DNA of 64,000 nucleotides, from NCBI GenBank assembly GCA_964019335.1, contig OZ025654.1, positions 806,001 to 870,000 of the forward strand, written 5' to 3'. This document shows, piece after piece, positions 17,260 through 27,073 of this stretch. A program made the position numbers and the translations under genes. This stretch comes from Diplonema japonicum. Its lineage: Eukaryota > Euglenozoa > Diplonemea > Diplonemida > Diplonemidae. Positions within the stretch are counted from its first letter, which is position 1. Each line of letters starts with the position of its first letter. The notes beneath the pieces are model-generated. The model worked only from the letters and a program-made list of their open reading frames with translations, was not told where the DNA came from and searched no databases.

Positions 17260-19299
17260 ATGCTCTTCCTTGTAGCAACTCTGTTAACGAGTGCCGTTTC
17301 AACAACTGTCGTTCTTTTGGAAGGAACACAGGGTGTCCTAGAGTACCCCAGGAAAGGCGTCTCGCGACCGATAAACGACCGCAAGGAGTGGCTCGTGGAC
17401 TGCCCGTCGCTTGTGCTCTTTGAATGGGACAAGTTCGAGCTTGACGGTGGGCACGACTTCCTGATGCTCCGCCACGCTGAGGGGACCTACGAAGTGACGG
17501 GTGGTACTAAGGGAACACTGCAAGGCCCTGTGTCGTTAGTTTTTTCCAGTGATCGTGAAAGCAGGTCCGGCTTCAAAATACGTTGGTCTTGCATCCCTGT
17601 ACCCTCGAAGTCACCCCCACGCAACTCTTCTACCTCTTCCTCCAGCTCCTCGTCACCTGCAACAGTCCTCTCTGGTCGGAACGGCGAGCTTGACTACCCC
17701 GGGTCGGGGGCTGTGTACAAGAACAACGCGCGTGCGGAGTGGGAGATCGGGTGCACGGAGCGGGTGTACCTCTCGTGGAAGCGGTTCGACATGGAGGACA
17801 AGTTCGACACGCTGCGGATCAAGCACGGGAGGGGGGAGACGTACGAGGTGACGGGGCGGAGCCAGGCGAGCGTGCTGCAGGGGCCCTTGGTGCTCGCGTT
17901 CACGAGCGACTACGCGGTGCAGAAGACCGGGTTCAGCTTTCGATGGTCGTGCGGGGAGGAGATTGTGCCGCCTGCTGTGGGGGAGGGGGCGACAGGGTGG
18001 ATCAAATACCCGGAGCAGGGGGAGGTGTACCCGAACAACGACCACCGGGAGTGGCACGTGAACTGCCGGGACTCGGTGGAGCTGGCGTGGGAGACGTTCG
18101 ACGTGGAGGACGGCTACGACTTCCTGAGGATCCACCACAGGCACGGGACCTACGAGACGCCGCGCTGGTGGTGGGACCTCGACACCGTGTTCCAGGGCCC
18201 TCTGAAGTTCGTCTTTGTCAGCGACTCCGACATCGCGATGGAAGGGTTCTCTGTGCGCTGGACCTGTGGGAAGGGGGACAAGGAGGACAAGAACAAGAAC
18301 AAGAGCGAGGGAGGGGCAGAGGCGGAAACAGAGAAGCAGATCCGACAGGACGCGGAGGAGAAGGAGCTGGCGAAGAAGCGGGCGGTAGAGGCAGTGGTGC
18401 ACAGGGACCACCTCGGATGCTTCAAGGCGGAGCCGATGTTCCTGACGGAGCAGGCCGGGAAGGGGACAGCGGAGACGCCTGCGGAGTGTGTGTCGACGTG
18501 CACGGACATGGAGTACGACTACGCGGGGCTGCTGGAGGGGAAGGAGTGCTGGTGCGGGCACGGGACGGAGAAGTCGGTGAAGACGGCGACGGCGGAGTGC
18601 GACATGCAGTGCAGCGGGGACAGCGGGGAGAGGTGCGGTGGGAGGTCGCGGTTGAGCCTGTACTCCCTGCAGGGGACGGTGGAGGAGGAGGAGGAGAAGA
18701 AGAAGCAAGAAGCAACACCCTTGCTGCGGGTAGGGTGCTTCAAGGAGAAGGAGACGGCGAAGGTGTTGAACCGGTTGGCCTACTCGAGCGGGTCGAACAC
18801 GGCGGAGGAGTGCGTGTCGGCGTGCCTCTGGAACGGGTTCCAGTACGCGGGGGTGGAGGCGGGAGAGGAGTGCTGGTGCGGAGACGGGGTGGCGGGGGCG
18901 GAGCGCACGGCAACGACGGAGTGCGACCTCCCCTGCCCCGGGGACGAGAGCCAGTGGTGCGGGGACGGGCACAGGTCTTTGGTGTTCGCGACGGACAAGA
19001 GCAAGGCTGCCCCGACGACGGCACCTGCGGTGAAGTTCGAAGGCTGCCACGCTTACAGCGAGCTGCCCGTCCTCGCCTACAGGTCCCGGAAAGGAAACAC
19101 AGTCGAGGAGTGCACCGCCACCTGCTTCCACAACGGCTACACCTACGCTGGGCTGCAGTACAGGAGCGAGTGCTGGTGCGGGAACAGCCTCTCCTCCAAC
19201 ACGAAGGTCGCCGACAACATGTGCCGCATGCCCTGCAGCGGTGACTCCTCCCAGAGCTGCGGCGGCGCCCACAGGGACTCTGTCTACAGCAAGGCTTGA
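17260..19299 (+). CDS. Secreted CUB-like/WSC protein, copy 2
   Basis: 679 residues, same domain order as copy 1: signal peptide (MLFLVATLLTSAVS), CUB-like x3, Ser-rich and charged linkers, WSC x3. No C-terminal anchor. The first CUB-like module is clearly diverged from copy 1 (residues 15-115: EYPRKG, NDRKEWLVDC, with LVLFEWDKFELDGGHDF shared). From the Ser-rich linker (nt ~17638) to ~95 bases past the stop the two genes are almost identical, with a constant offset of 5154 bases and no indel in the coding part. One protein-level difference was seen (Tyr for Asn in the second module). This is the pattern of gene conversion or partial duplication that spared the first module, so the two proteins may differ in ligand through that module. 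The two are head-to-tail, about 3.1 kb apart. Confidence 0.85.
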   Translation: MLFLVATLLTSAVSTTVVLLEGTQGVLEYPRKGVSRPINDRKEWLVDCPSLVLFEWDKFELDGGHDFLMLRHAEGTYEVTGGTKGTLQGPVSLVFSSDRESRSGFKIRWSCIPVPSKSPPRNSSTSSSSSSSPATVLSGRNGELDYPGSGAVYKNNARAEWEIGCTERVYLSWKRFDMEDKFDTLRIKHGRGETYEVTGRSQASVLQGPLVLAFTSDYAVQKTGFSFRWSCGEEIVPPAVGEGATGWIKYPEQGEVYPNNDHREWHVNCRDSVELAWETFDVEDGYDFLRIHHRHGTYETPRWWWDLDTVFQGPLKFVFVSDSDIAMEGFSVRWTCGKGDKEDKNKNKSEGGAEAETEKQIRQDAEEKELAKKRAVEAVVHRDHLGCFKAEPMFLTEQAGKGTAETPAECVSTCTDMEYDYAGLLEGKECWCGHGTEKSVKTATAECDMQCSGDSGERCGGRSRLSLYSLQGTVEEEEEKKKQEATPLLRVGCFKEKETAKVLNRLAYSSGSNTAEECVSACLWNGFQYAGVEAGEECWCGDGVAGAERTATTECDLPCPGDESQWCGDGHRSLVFATDKSKAAPTTAPAVKFEGCHAYSELPVLAYRSRKGNTVEECTATCFHNGYTYAGLQYRSECWCGNSLSSNTKVADNMCRMPCSGDSSQSCGGAHRDSVYSKA

Positions 19300-19392
19300 T
19301 CGTTAGGGTTTGCCGCTCTCTTTCTTCCCCACTTCTCCATTATCAGTGAATCCCCTCTAGACACATTCCCTTCTATTTCTTTTTTGAAGGGT

Positions 19393-19409
19393 GGCAAGTG
19401 GGACTTGCC
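19393..19409 (+). other. 3' UTR hairpin motif
   Basis: GGCAAGTGGGACTTGCC, a perfect 7-bp stem with a GGG loop, 93 bases after the stop of copy 2. Relative to copy 1 a 4-base gap (TACC) makes the stem longer. Confidence 0.45.
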
Positions 19410-19427
19410 CTTTAACATCGCCTTTTT

Positions 19428-19851
19428 TTTTTTAAATTTGTTGGTTCTTCTAATTCGCAGGATTGCCTAAAGGCATCTCGCGGCATGCAGCGAATAATAG
19501 GGGCAGGGGTACTGTCTTTCTTTGAAATGTTTTTTAGCGGCCGTTGCCAACCACTTCGTTCCTATCATAGTGAGTTTTCTTTTTCCTCTATTTTTAACAA
19601 AGATACTGTGGATACGAATTAATTGCATTTGGAGATGATTTAGAGATATTTGAAAAGAGGGTTGCCGCTCCAAATGCTGAAAAAAAACCCTTTTTGTTTT
19701 TTTGAAAGGCCCCCCCCCCCCCATTTGTTCCTCTTTTTTTAAAAAAGAATTAACGTAAACTGCTTCCCCCCCCCCCTAATTATTTTCGAAAAGTACAAGG
19801 CTTCACTACTTTTAAAGGAATTAAAAAAGACAAGAAGAGTGGGAGAATTGA
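19428..19851. other. Intergenic
   Basis: C- and T-runs; nothing recognised. Confidence 0.5.
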
Positions 19852-20070
19852 ATATGAGCCGCCCGGCCGGATTAAAATGTCAATACCTTTTTTTTTTTTT
19901 TTTTTGGGGCTTTTTAAGGGCAGTATTTTCCCAACCCCATTTTAATAGTGGAGAACCTAAATAACCCCTTAAGTTTCACAGATTTTCCGTCTGCGTCCAT
20001 TCCTTCTCGCTTTTCGTTGATTCATTTGAAATAAGATATAGAGTCTGGGTTATTTACAATTTTCGAATGC

Positions 20071-20103
<33 letters not shown>

Positions 20104-20299
20104 CCATATTAAAAAGCATATTTTTTGCACGCCGTTTTAAAAATGAAACAAACGGGGCGCATTGTGACCAATAATGGTTTTAATAATATGGTTTTAATAA
20201 TATGGTTCTTATGGTTTTAATAATGGTTCAGTTTTAGCCATTCTACACAAAAAGTGGTTTTTTACTTGACTCAATAATTTTCTTTGGATGAGCTCATAT
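19852..20299. mobile_element. GAGCTCGTCC element, copy E1 (shortened)
   Basis: Ends ATATGAGCC-CGG-CCGGATTAAAATGTC at the left and GGATGAGCTCATATA at the right, an imperfect inverted repeat. The interior matches parts of the copies at 48408-49430 and 55292-56138, for example CCCCATTTTAATAGTGG and TTTCACAGATTTTC-TCTGCGTCCATTCC. There is no transposase; a MITE or deletion derivative. Confidence 0.55.
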
Positions 20300-22280
20300 A
20301 TGTATATCAAAAAAAAAAAAAAGAAAATGTTAAAGCGCTCTTTTCGTATGAACATTATTTTTTTTTTTATAAAAAAAAGGAGAACCGCTAACCCACTCAG
20401 TGGAAGTGCTTTCGTCATCAAAAAAAGAAAAAAATGCGGCAAATACCTCCGAGGAAAGGGGTGGTCTTGGATCTATTCCCCCCTCCTTCCCGTCTTTCTT
20501 TCTTCTCTCTTTTTTTTTTCCACTGTCATTTTCTTTTCAAAGGAGCTATCGAACCCTGCCTAGAGCTGCTTCGATGGGACTCCTGTGTGAGGATTTGAGC
20601 CTTCGTTTTTCTCCTTTATTCCCATTCCGTCTTTTTTGAGGGGGGGGGGGGGGGGGGGGTGACATAGATCATTGAACGGCAGGTTCCTCCTTTCCTTCTT
20701 TTAATATTGCGGCTTTGTGAATGGTAGTTGACGCCCCAGGGCACTAAGCTCTCTCCCCCGCTACTTCACGAAAAGACTGATTGTCTGAGGTGAATAGATT
20801 TTTTTTTTTTTCTAACGCTCCATATTCGCTAAGTGACCCACCAGAACCCGCATTTTGAAGAGCTAAAAAATTTCTAATTGCTTTAGCAACTCCTGGAACA
20901 AGGGGGCCTGGCAAGTGAGCACAGTAACCACTCTACCACACAGGAATTCAAAACTCTGACCCCCCATCTTACTCACGCACCCGTTAGTGGGTGGAGTAGG
21001 TTCCCTTCTTTTCACACCAGATATCCTCTGCGATACACACTCACGACGTGCCTCAGCCCATCAACACTGTGATGAAATAAACACAGAATAAGAGATGAGA
21101 TAGAGGAGGTTCCTGTTCTGGAACGTCCTTGTCTACTTATCTCTACTTATCTACCTCTTTCCCTGTTCTCGAAGTCTAGTACGAGTTCCATTGTGGTGAC
21201 TCGTCTTCCTCGGTCCATCGTACTACTTCAGCTTCCTGAGCTACTTGATAATGTCTTCTCCGTGCTTCATCATCAGGCTCCCGCTCACATGCTTCTTCAG
21301 CTCCTACCACTCAGGTGGTGCGCATGAGCGTTTCCTTCCGTTATCTGTTCCAGGGGTGCGTCGTGTACGTTTCTAGTACACTGAAGAGTAGGGGTCACCA
21401 GAAAAATCTTTTCTTCAGACGCTTGATCCACCCGAAGTAGAACAGCAGGAAGGGGAGAAGGAGGAGGAAGGGGGAGGAGATACTGATGTCTTCTTCTTTA
21501 CTTTCTGTTGTCGCTACTGTCTTTGCTGCTACTGCTGGTGCTGTTGCTGCTGTTACTGTTGTTGCTGCTGCGTTGGGGAGGTTGTCCATGTCCTCTGTTG
21601 TGCCTCGGGTGGCCCTCCTCTGCTTCCTCGGTCTTCTGCTTCTTGAGATGAGGCTGGGGCCATCCTTTGTTTTTGCCTGCTTATGGCACTTCCACTGTTC
21701 GCGATCCTGTCCATCTGGAGTCCTCGTTGTCTGAGGTTTTTTGTTGGCTGGAAGGGCTTGCTTTCCCTTCGAGTTGCCCGTGTGCTCTCAGGAGTAGGAA
21801 GTATTCTCCGGTCGTCGTCACTGCTTGTTTCATAGTCTCCGTTCCGTCGTCAGGCTGGTCATCAAACCAGGGCACGCGGGTCAAGGATCTTCCAACGCAA
21901 ACGTGACCGGTGATCGGTGTAATTCCCACATAAGTACCTTCCAAGCAGAAATAACTTCTGCCCCAAAGGCAACGTCACTTTCAAATGACTATGCCACTGT
22001 GGTGGACGGCGTAGACGCGCATCTGTCTCTTCAACTATAAACTCCCCTACGGAACCCTCTTTGACCTTCTCGTCATCTCCACCCATTTGTATTTGGTGAT
22101 TACGGCCGAAGTGCAGAGGACAGGACTGTTATGCTGACTAACAACTAACAATCTTACAATGTTGGGCTGTCCTTCCCTCAAAACTGCACTTTTCTTCAAC
22201 TAGACTCCCACAAGCTTACGAAAAGCTTTTGCGGAAACACCGGTTCAGGCTGCCGTTTCTCCCCTGTGGTGAGCCTAAAA
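20300..22280. other. Gene-poor stretch, possibly decayed element
   Basis: Contains a G-run (20641-20660) and a tRNA-like segment on the - strand around 20895-20955. There is a GCT/GTT repeat near 21500-21570 that makes a hydrophobic open frame, and short - strand open frames at 21681-22086 that I cannot assign. The moderate-complexity sequence at 20900-22130 looks like a decayed coding or transposon region, but no domain is recognisable. Confidence 0.35.
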
Positions 22281-22283
22281 AAA

Positions 22284-22355
22284 TCCGCTGGAGTGGGGTT
22301 TGAACCCGCTTCGCCTAGGTACAGGGCAAAGCCCTCCCAACTAGACTACTACGCC
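22284..22355 (-). tRNA. tRNA-like gene or pseudogene
   Basis: Read on the - strand it begins GGCGTAGTAGTCTAGTTGGG (a good A box, TAGTCTAGTTGG) and contains GGTTCAAACCC (a good B box). Between them is a strong hairpin, CTTTGCC-CTGTACCTA-GGCGAAG. However, the hairpin loop is nine bases, not seven, and the two ends do not form a seven-base-pair acceptor stem. I therefore think it is a tRNA pseudogene or a tRNA-derived element head rather than a working tRNA. No anticodon is assigned. Another B-box-like GGTTCGATCCC lies nearby on the - strand at 22409-22420. Confidence 0.35.
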
Positions 22356-22420
22356 TTTGAAAATATTTTCGGCTGAACTACTGGTCAGGAAGATGCTGGC
22401 TTCTGGGATCGAACCCTGTT

Positions 22421-23387
22421 AACCATGTTTTTCAAAGGGAAAAGTGCCCAGTTGCAAAAGTTTGGCAAAAATGGCCAAAACTCAAAATGGTGACTTCCAA
22501 GGTCATTTTGGTTGGCCCCCAATATTTTTTTTTCTTGGAAAATCTTTTTTGGAACTTCCTTGGAACTCACCGTTCTTTCATGTTCGACATATGGATTTTT
22601 TGAAAAAAAAAAATTCAATGAACCTTTGGGCATTTTTGACATTTTTTCCCCTATAGCCATTTATAACCCCTTTGGGACATAGGGCGGGTCACTTAGCGAA
22701 TATAGCGTAAACAAAAGAAGCAAAAAGAAAAAAAAGAAAAGAAAAAAAGAATTCTTTATGACTATATGTCTTTGTTGTTCGCACGAGCAAAAAAGGTTTT
22801 TTAAAAAGCTGCGAAAGTTTTTTGCTCGGCACAAGTTGCATATAGTTATAAAATCATTTTTTGAAAGATAAATATTTGTAACAAAAAGAAAAAAAAAAAA
22901 GAGTAGCCTTTTCCACTTTGGGTTTTGCTTTTTTTTTTTCCCCCTCTTTCTCTTTTCTCTCTTTTTTTCCCCTTTTTCTTTCCTCTTTTTTTTTTTTTTA
23001 TCCGAGTGATTTTTTCGTTGATAAGCCCCCCCCCTTTTTTTTAAATTCTACCGTAATTAGAAACCCCCCCTTCCCAAAAACTATTTTTCTGCATCGAAAC
23101 GTCGACCGAGATGCATTCTATGGCTACAAGTGTTCAATATCAAAACAAGGAACCGATATTACTGAAAAGAAAGAAAGAACTCCCTTCCCCTCCTTTTTCT
23201 TTTCTTTCTTTTGTAGCACCAGAAGAATTTTCTCCTCCCCTCCCACAGAAGCACATCGTTAAAAATAAGAATTTTCCCCCCTTCAAAATACGTTCTGTTT
23301 TGATATGGTCGGTCCTTTGTGTGAACAAAATAAGAATTGAAAATTGCAGTGAATTTGCAAACAGATAGTAGGTGCAGAACGTGTTCG

Positions 23388-23420
<33 letters not shown>

Positions 23421-23504
23421 CATTCTCTAAAAGGTCTCTACAGGCGCTATAGAGGGAATTTGTAGGAAAAAAAAATCACCCCCGTCCGTTGTAGCATGCT
23501 TTGG

Positions 23505-23547
<43 letters not shown>

Positions 23548-24044
23548 AAACCTTCTTGGAAACAACACCCTGAAAGAAGAAAAAGAATAGAGGGAAAAAG
23601 AAAAGAGTTTACTTTATACCTGATACGGACGAACAGGGCGAATCTTCGCCCTTTTTTTCGAATTAATTTACCCAATTTAGGGCTTCGCACGGTACATAGT
23701 AAGCCCTATGGTTTTTTCGAGAAGAAAAAAAGAAGTGTGAGCGCGAACAAGCACCAAAAGTAGTTTTTTTTGTTTTAACAATATTATTGTCGAGACTAAA
23801 AACTAGTTGATGGTAGCATAATGAGCTATTTTATTAGGTAAAATTCCGCTCGTGCGCACAAACAAGTGGAGCGCCAAACTAGTTTTTTTTTTTTCCCCCG
23901 TTTCTTCTATACATTTCTCTAGACATCTGTCAATCTGGATTTAGCCCCACCCTCCCCCTCAAAAAAAATTACAAGCCTCAAAAAAAATGAAAGGAAATAG
24001 TGTGGGCGTTGGGTTGGGCATTTTTTTTTCCCCTCCCCCTCTTT
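22421..24044. other. Gene-poor, homopolymer-rich
   Basis: No gene recognised. It holds long A/T runs (e.g. 23503-23545) and a repeat at 23760-23860 (GTCGAGACTAAAAACTAGTTG, TTATTAGGTAAAATTCCG) that recurs at 47125-47225. Confidence 0.45.
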
Positions 24045-24048
24045 TTAA

Positions 24049-24469
24049 CCATCTCTACCAACGGACTATTTTTGCTTTACTTTCAGGAGTGCATTGATGG
24101 CGTTTTGGTTCAGCCCATTGCGGTGTTGTAAGTATGCACTTGGGGGGGGGGGGGGGGGGGGGGGGTGCGATGTCCTTTCCGGCTTTTATTCTCTTTTGGG
24201 CGACCCAGCGTTTGCACGTCAAATTTGACACTTCACCGGAACATCCAACGTCGATAGAAAGCACAGGCTTGGCGTCATGCCACGTTGTGGTGAGTAGGAT
24301 GCCCTACGTGCCGTTCTTTAAAGTTAGGGCAGCGTTAGTTTATATTTTTCATATTTTCCGCGCAGGACCCCCGGCTGCGAGAAGTGGCCGGGCCGTATTG
24401 CATTGAAAACCCTTAGCGCAAAAGATTCTTTTTTTTCAAATCGTCTATATTTTGACACTCGTTGGTTGG
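24049..24469 (-). mobile_element. piggyBac-type element 4, deletion derivative
   Basis: TTAA at 24045-24048 and 24470-24473 flank ~420 bp whose ends are alike when inverted (CCATCTCTACCAACGG against CCAACCAACGAG). The interior is an internally deleted relative of the element at about 56300-57887: GCCCATTGCGGTGTTGTAA, ACATCCAACGTCGA, CATGCCACGTTGTGG and CATATTTTCCGC are shared. On the - strand it reads ILTTPQWAEP, the same broken piggyBac segment. Confidence 0.7.
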
Positions 24470-24690
24470 TTAAGTTCTCTTCTAAGAGAATAGTGATGCA
24501 CCCCCCCCCCCCCCCCCCCCCCCCAGGGCTATATTGGCATGGAAACGCGTTTCCAAGCTTTTTATTTTTTTTTTTGAAATAAGGAAACGGAAACGTTTCC
24601 CCGTTTCTTGCCAACATAGGCCGCCTCCCCCCATTTCGTTCCCCCTTTTTCCCTTTCGCGCTGCAAGCATTCGAAAGGAGTAGAAACTGC

Positions 24691-24760
<70 letters not shown>

Positions 24761-24861
24761 TTTGGCTGGACTTGTTTTCTTTTAGGGAGAAAAAAAAAAA
24801 GAGAAAAATTCGTTTTACTCCTTGCAGGTATTTTATTATAAAAGGCCACTGGGACATTAAT

Positions 24862-24909
<48 letters not shown>

Positions 24910-25480
24910 GCTTTTTTCGAGGGCACTTCAGAGGAAGACGGGGTATGCCAAAAAAAAAAAAGAGAAAAAAAGAAAAAGAAAGATTCCTCCTTCATTTTTT
25001 CTTTTTTTTTCCCCCTTCCCTGGCAGACTGATTTTCAGTACACCGTTATTTCAGAGCCAGTTTTGGGGAGAAAGAAATTATATTGGGTGGTGGGGATAAC
25101 ATAGAAAACCGTCGGTCATCATTGGTAGCGCCCGAGACAAACCAAATTTTCTTTTTTTTTTTTTTCTTTCTGAAGCAGAAAATTAGTAACGAGCTGACAG
25201 TGTCCGAGAATGAATGAAGAAGACGCCGGTGTAGTGCGCTAAATAAACAAACAAACAAAGAAAATATATATCTCGATAATTTATATGCGATTTTCTCTTT
25301 TATGCGTGTTGTGTGCAGCTCCCTGCACCAAAAAAGATCTTTTTGTCGGGAATAGTCGCCCCCCCCCCCCCCCCCCCTTTCCCCACCGTTCGTCTCATAC
25401 TTGAGCATGTTTAAAGCTGGAGAAGTAAATTTCAAAGTGTTGTGATATAAATCACTTACCTACCGCCAAAGAATGACTTA
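24470..25480. repeat. Fold-back, giant A-runs, SINE scrap
   Basis: Contains a GTTTCC fold-back (about 24520-24622), a 66-A run (24692-24757), a 42-A run (24863-24904), and a 3'-truncated SINE head (25087-25137: GGTGGTGGGGATAACATAG through GGTAGCGCCCGAG). A C-run lies at about 25361-25377. No gene recognised. Confidence 0.55.
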
Positions 25481-25483
25481 CCC

Positions 25484-25600
25484 GAGTTAAATTATGGCTC
25501 ATTTAGCAGCGTGTAGGTCATTTTTTTCTAAATACTTTTCGTCTCTATTTGGGTCACTCACATCAGAACTTGGCCAGATTGCTATTAATCTGCGACAAGA
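25484..25600. repeat. Diverged end of tyrosine-recombinase element
   Basis: GAGTTAAATTATGGCTCATT followed by a GTAGGTCATTTT-like stretch and GGGTCACTCACA. This parallels the left end of the element at 36236-36302 (TTAAATTATGGCTCATT, AAGTAAGTCG, GAGTCACTCACT), with the central bases diverged. Confidence 0.45.
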
Positions 25601-25609
25601 CATAGTTAG

Positions 25610-25765
25610 ATTAAATAAAAAAAAGAGTCGGTTGATTGTTGTTTGTGCACAGCCGGGATTAACCTGTAGAAGGATAAGCCCAACAATGCCACCACTACTC
25701 TTTTTAGCAATAACAATTCATTATCAATTTATTGTTTTTCTTGTTCATGCAAAAAATAAAAAATA
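25610..25765 (-). repeat. AAAAAGAGT MITE, uninterrupted copy
   Basis: On the - strand it reads TTTGCATGAACAAGAAAAAC, AATAAATTGATAATGAATTG, CTAAAAAGAGTAGTGGTGGC, on to CAACCGACTCTTTTTTT. Related copies are at 48385-49545 (split by another element) and 51750-51978. This copy and the one at 51750 preserve the empty site. Confidence 0.65.
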
Positions 25766-26069
25766 AAAAAGAAAAGCAATTCGAACACCGGTTGCTTTTG
25801 TGTTCGCGAACCCGTTTTCTCCCTTCTTTTACATATGGTTTTTATTGTTACCCCCCCCCCCCATCTTCTTGCCAGTGTCCTGCCCCCGTGCGGGGATAGG
25901 ACGGAATGAAAGCCGAAACCTTGTTTTAAAGTGCCTAGTTTCTTTTTATCCCCCCCCTTTTTTTTCCCCCTCCTTCCCCCTTTTCTCTTCTTTTGCCCTC
26001 ACCCCTCACCCCTCCCTATCAACTTCTTTTTCTATTTTCTCTGCCGGATACATAAAAATTCTTTTTTAA

Positions 26070-27022
26070 CCCATAAAGGACCGGTGCTGAGTCTAATTTT
26101 TTTTAGTGCTCTGCATGCCCACTCTTTAAAGAGGGGCCCTATTGCGCGACTTTTTTTTATACTGAACGCTATGTTGCCTAAATCTTTTGCATCAAAACTG
26201 CAAGGGGAGAAAAAAAAATAGTGGCACAGGGGGAAAGAGGTAGAGCCGCTCACCGAATATCAGCACCAGGGTTTTTGGATTGTCTTTGACAACTGTTTTC
26301 GCTTGTCCCATCGATGATACGGATTTACAACGCTGGTTTCCACTTCATGGGGACCATCAGGAAAACCCATTCAGTGTCCGCAGAGATGTGGCAAAGAAAT
26401 CTTGTCAAACAACATCATCGCAAAAGGTGGCACCCACATCAAGCGTTCCCTGCCGGAGCCGAAGATACCTCTACTCCTCAGGTGTATTTTCACCTACTAA
26501 GGGTGCACCTTCACGTGTTCAGCAAAAGATGCAAAAGGCACGGGTTTGCACCGGGTGCAACAAACTACACAAAAAACGCACCCAGACCACATACCCGGTG
26601 CAGAGATTGAAACGTGGCGATGTGCCCTGTGCCCTGTTTCGAAATTTTACACACTTCCGACACCTTTTAAAACCACCTGAAAATCCTCTTGAAAATGAAA
26701 ATACGTGAAAATTGGCCAAGTCGCATATCTGCGGCACCTCGGACCCTGTGTTCAAAGAACAGCCTTAAGCGCCAGCCACCCTGCACGCTGAATAAGCACT
26801 GCTTGCCGAAACCATGGAACCTCCAGATAGCATGTGGCCCTTGCAAGAGTTGTTTCTTTCGAATGCTGCTCTACCACCAAAGTTTGGGTGCGTCCGGGGC
26901 TGAACTGGGGTAGTGAAAATAATATGGCTAGACACCCTATAACTCCACCCTTGCCATTTTATTTTTGTGAGAACGAAAAGTTCAAAATCGGTTTTTGACC
27001 AAAAACAGCGGTCCTTTATGGG
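26070..27022 (+). mobile_element. piggyBac-type element 2, short
   Basis: TTAA at 26066-26069 and 27023-27026 flank a 953-bp element with a perfect 14-bp inverted repeat (CCCATAAAGGACCG and its complement). On the + strand the stretch 26515-26680 resembles the C-terminal Cys-rich finger of a piggyBac transposase (ARVCTGCNKLHKKRTQ, then GDVPCALFRNFTHF). The catalytic core is missing. The right end lies 51 bases before the ATG of the seven-module CUB-like gene. Confidence 0.8.
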
Positions 27023-27073
27023 TTAAAAAAAAGAAAAACCATTAAAAGGGGAAGAGGGGGGGAGAGGGAATAG

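Noticed and set aside
20895-20955. A tRNA-like stretch on the - strand with an A box (TGGTAGAGTGGTTA).
   Set aside because: No proper B box (GTTCCAGGA only) and the stems do not pair well; left out of the feature list as an RNA gene.
21486-21734. A hydrophobic open frame that could be a small membrane protein.
   Set aside because: It comes from a GCT/GTT trinucleotide repeat; no leader context and no similarity to its neighbours.
22405-22425. GGTTCGATCCC on the - strand, a perfect B box.
   Set aside because: No A box at the right distance and no cloverleaf.
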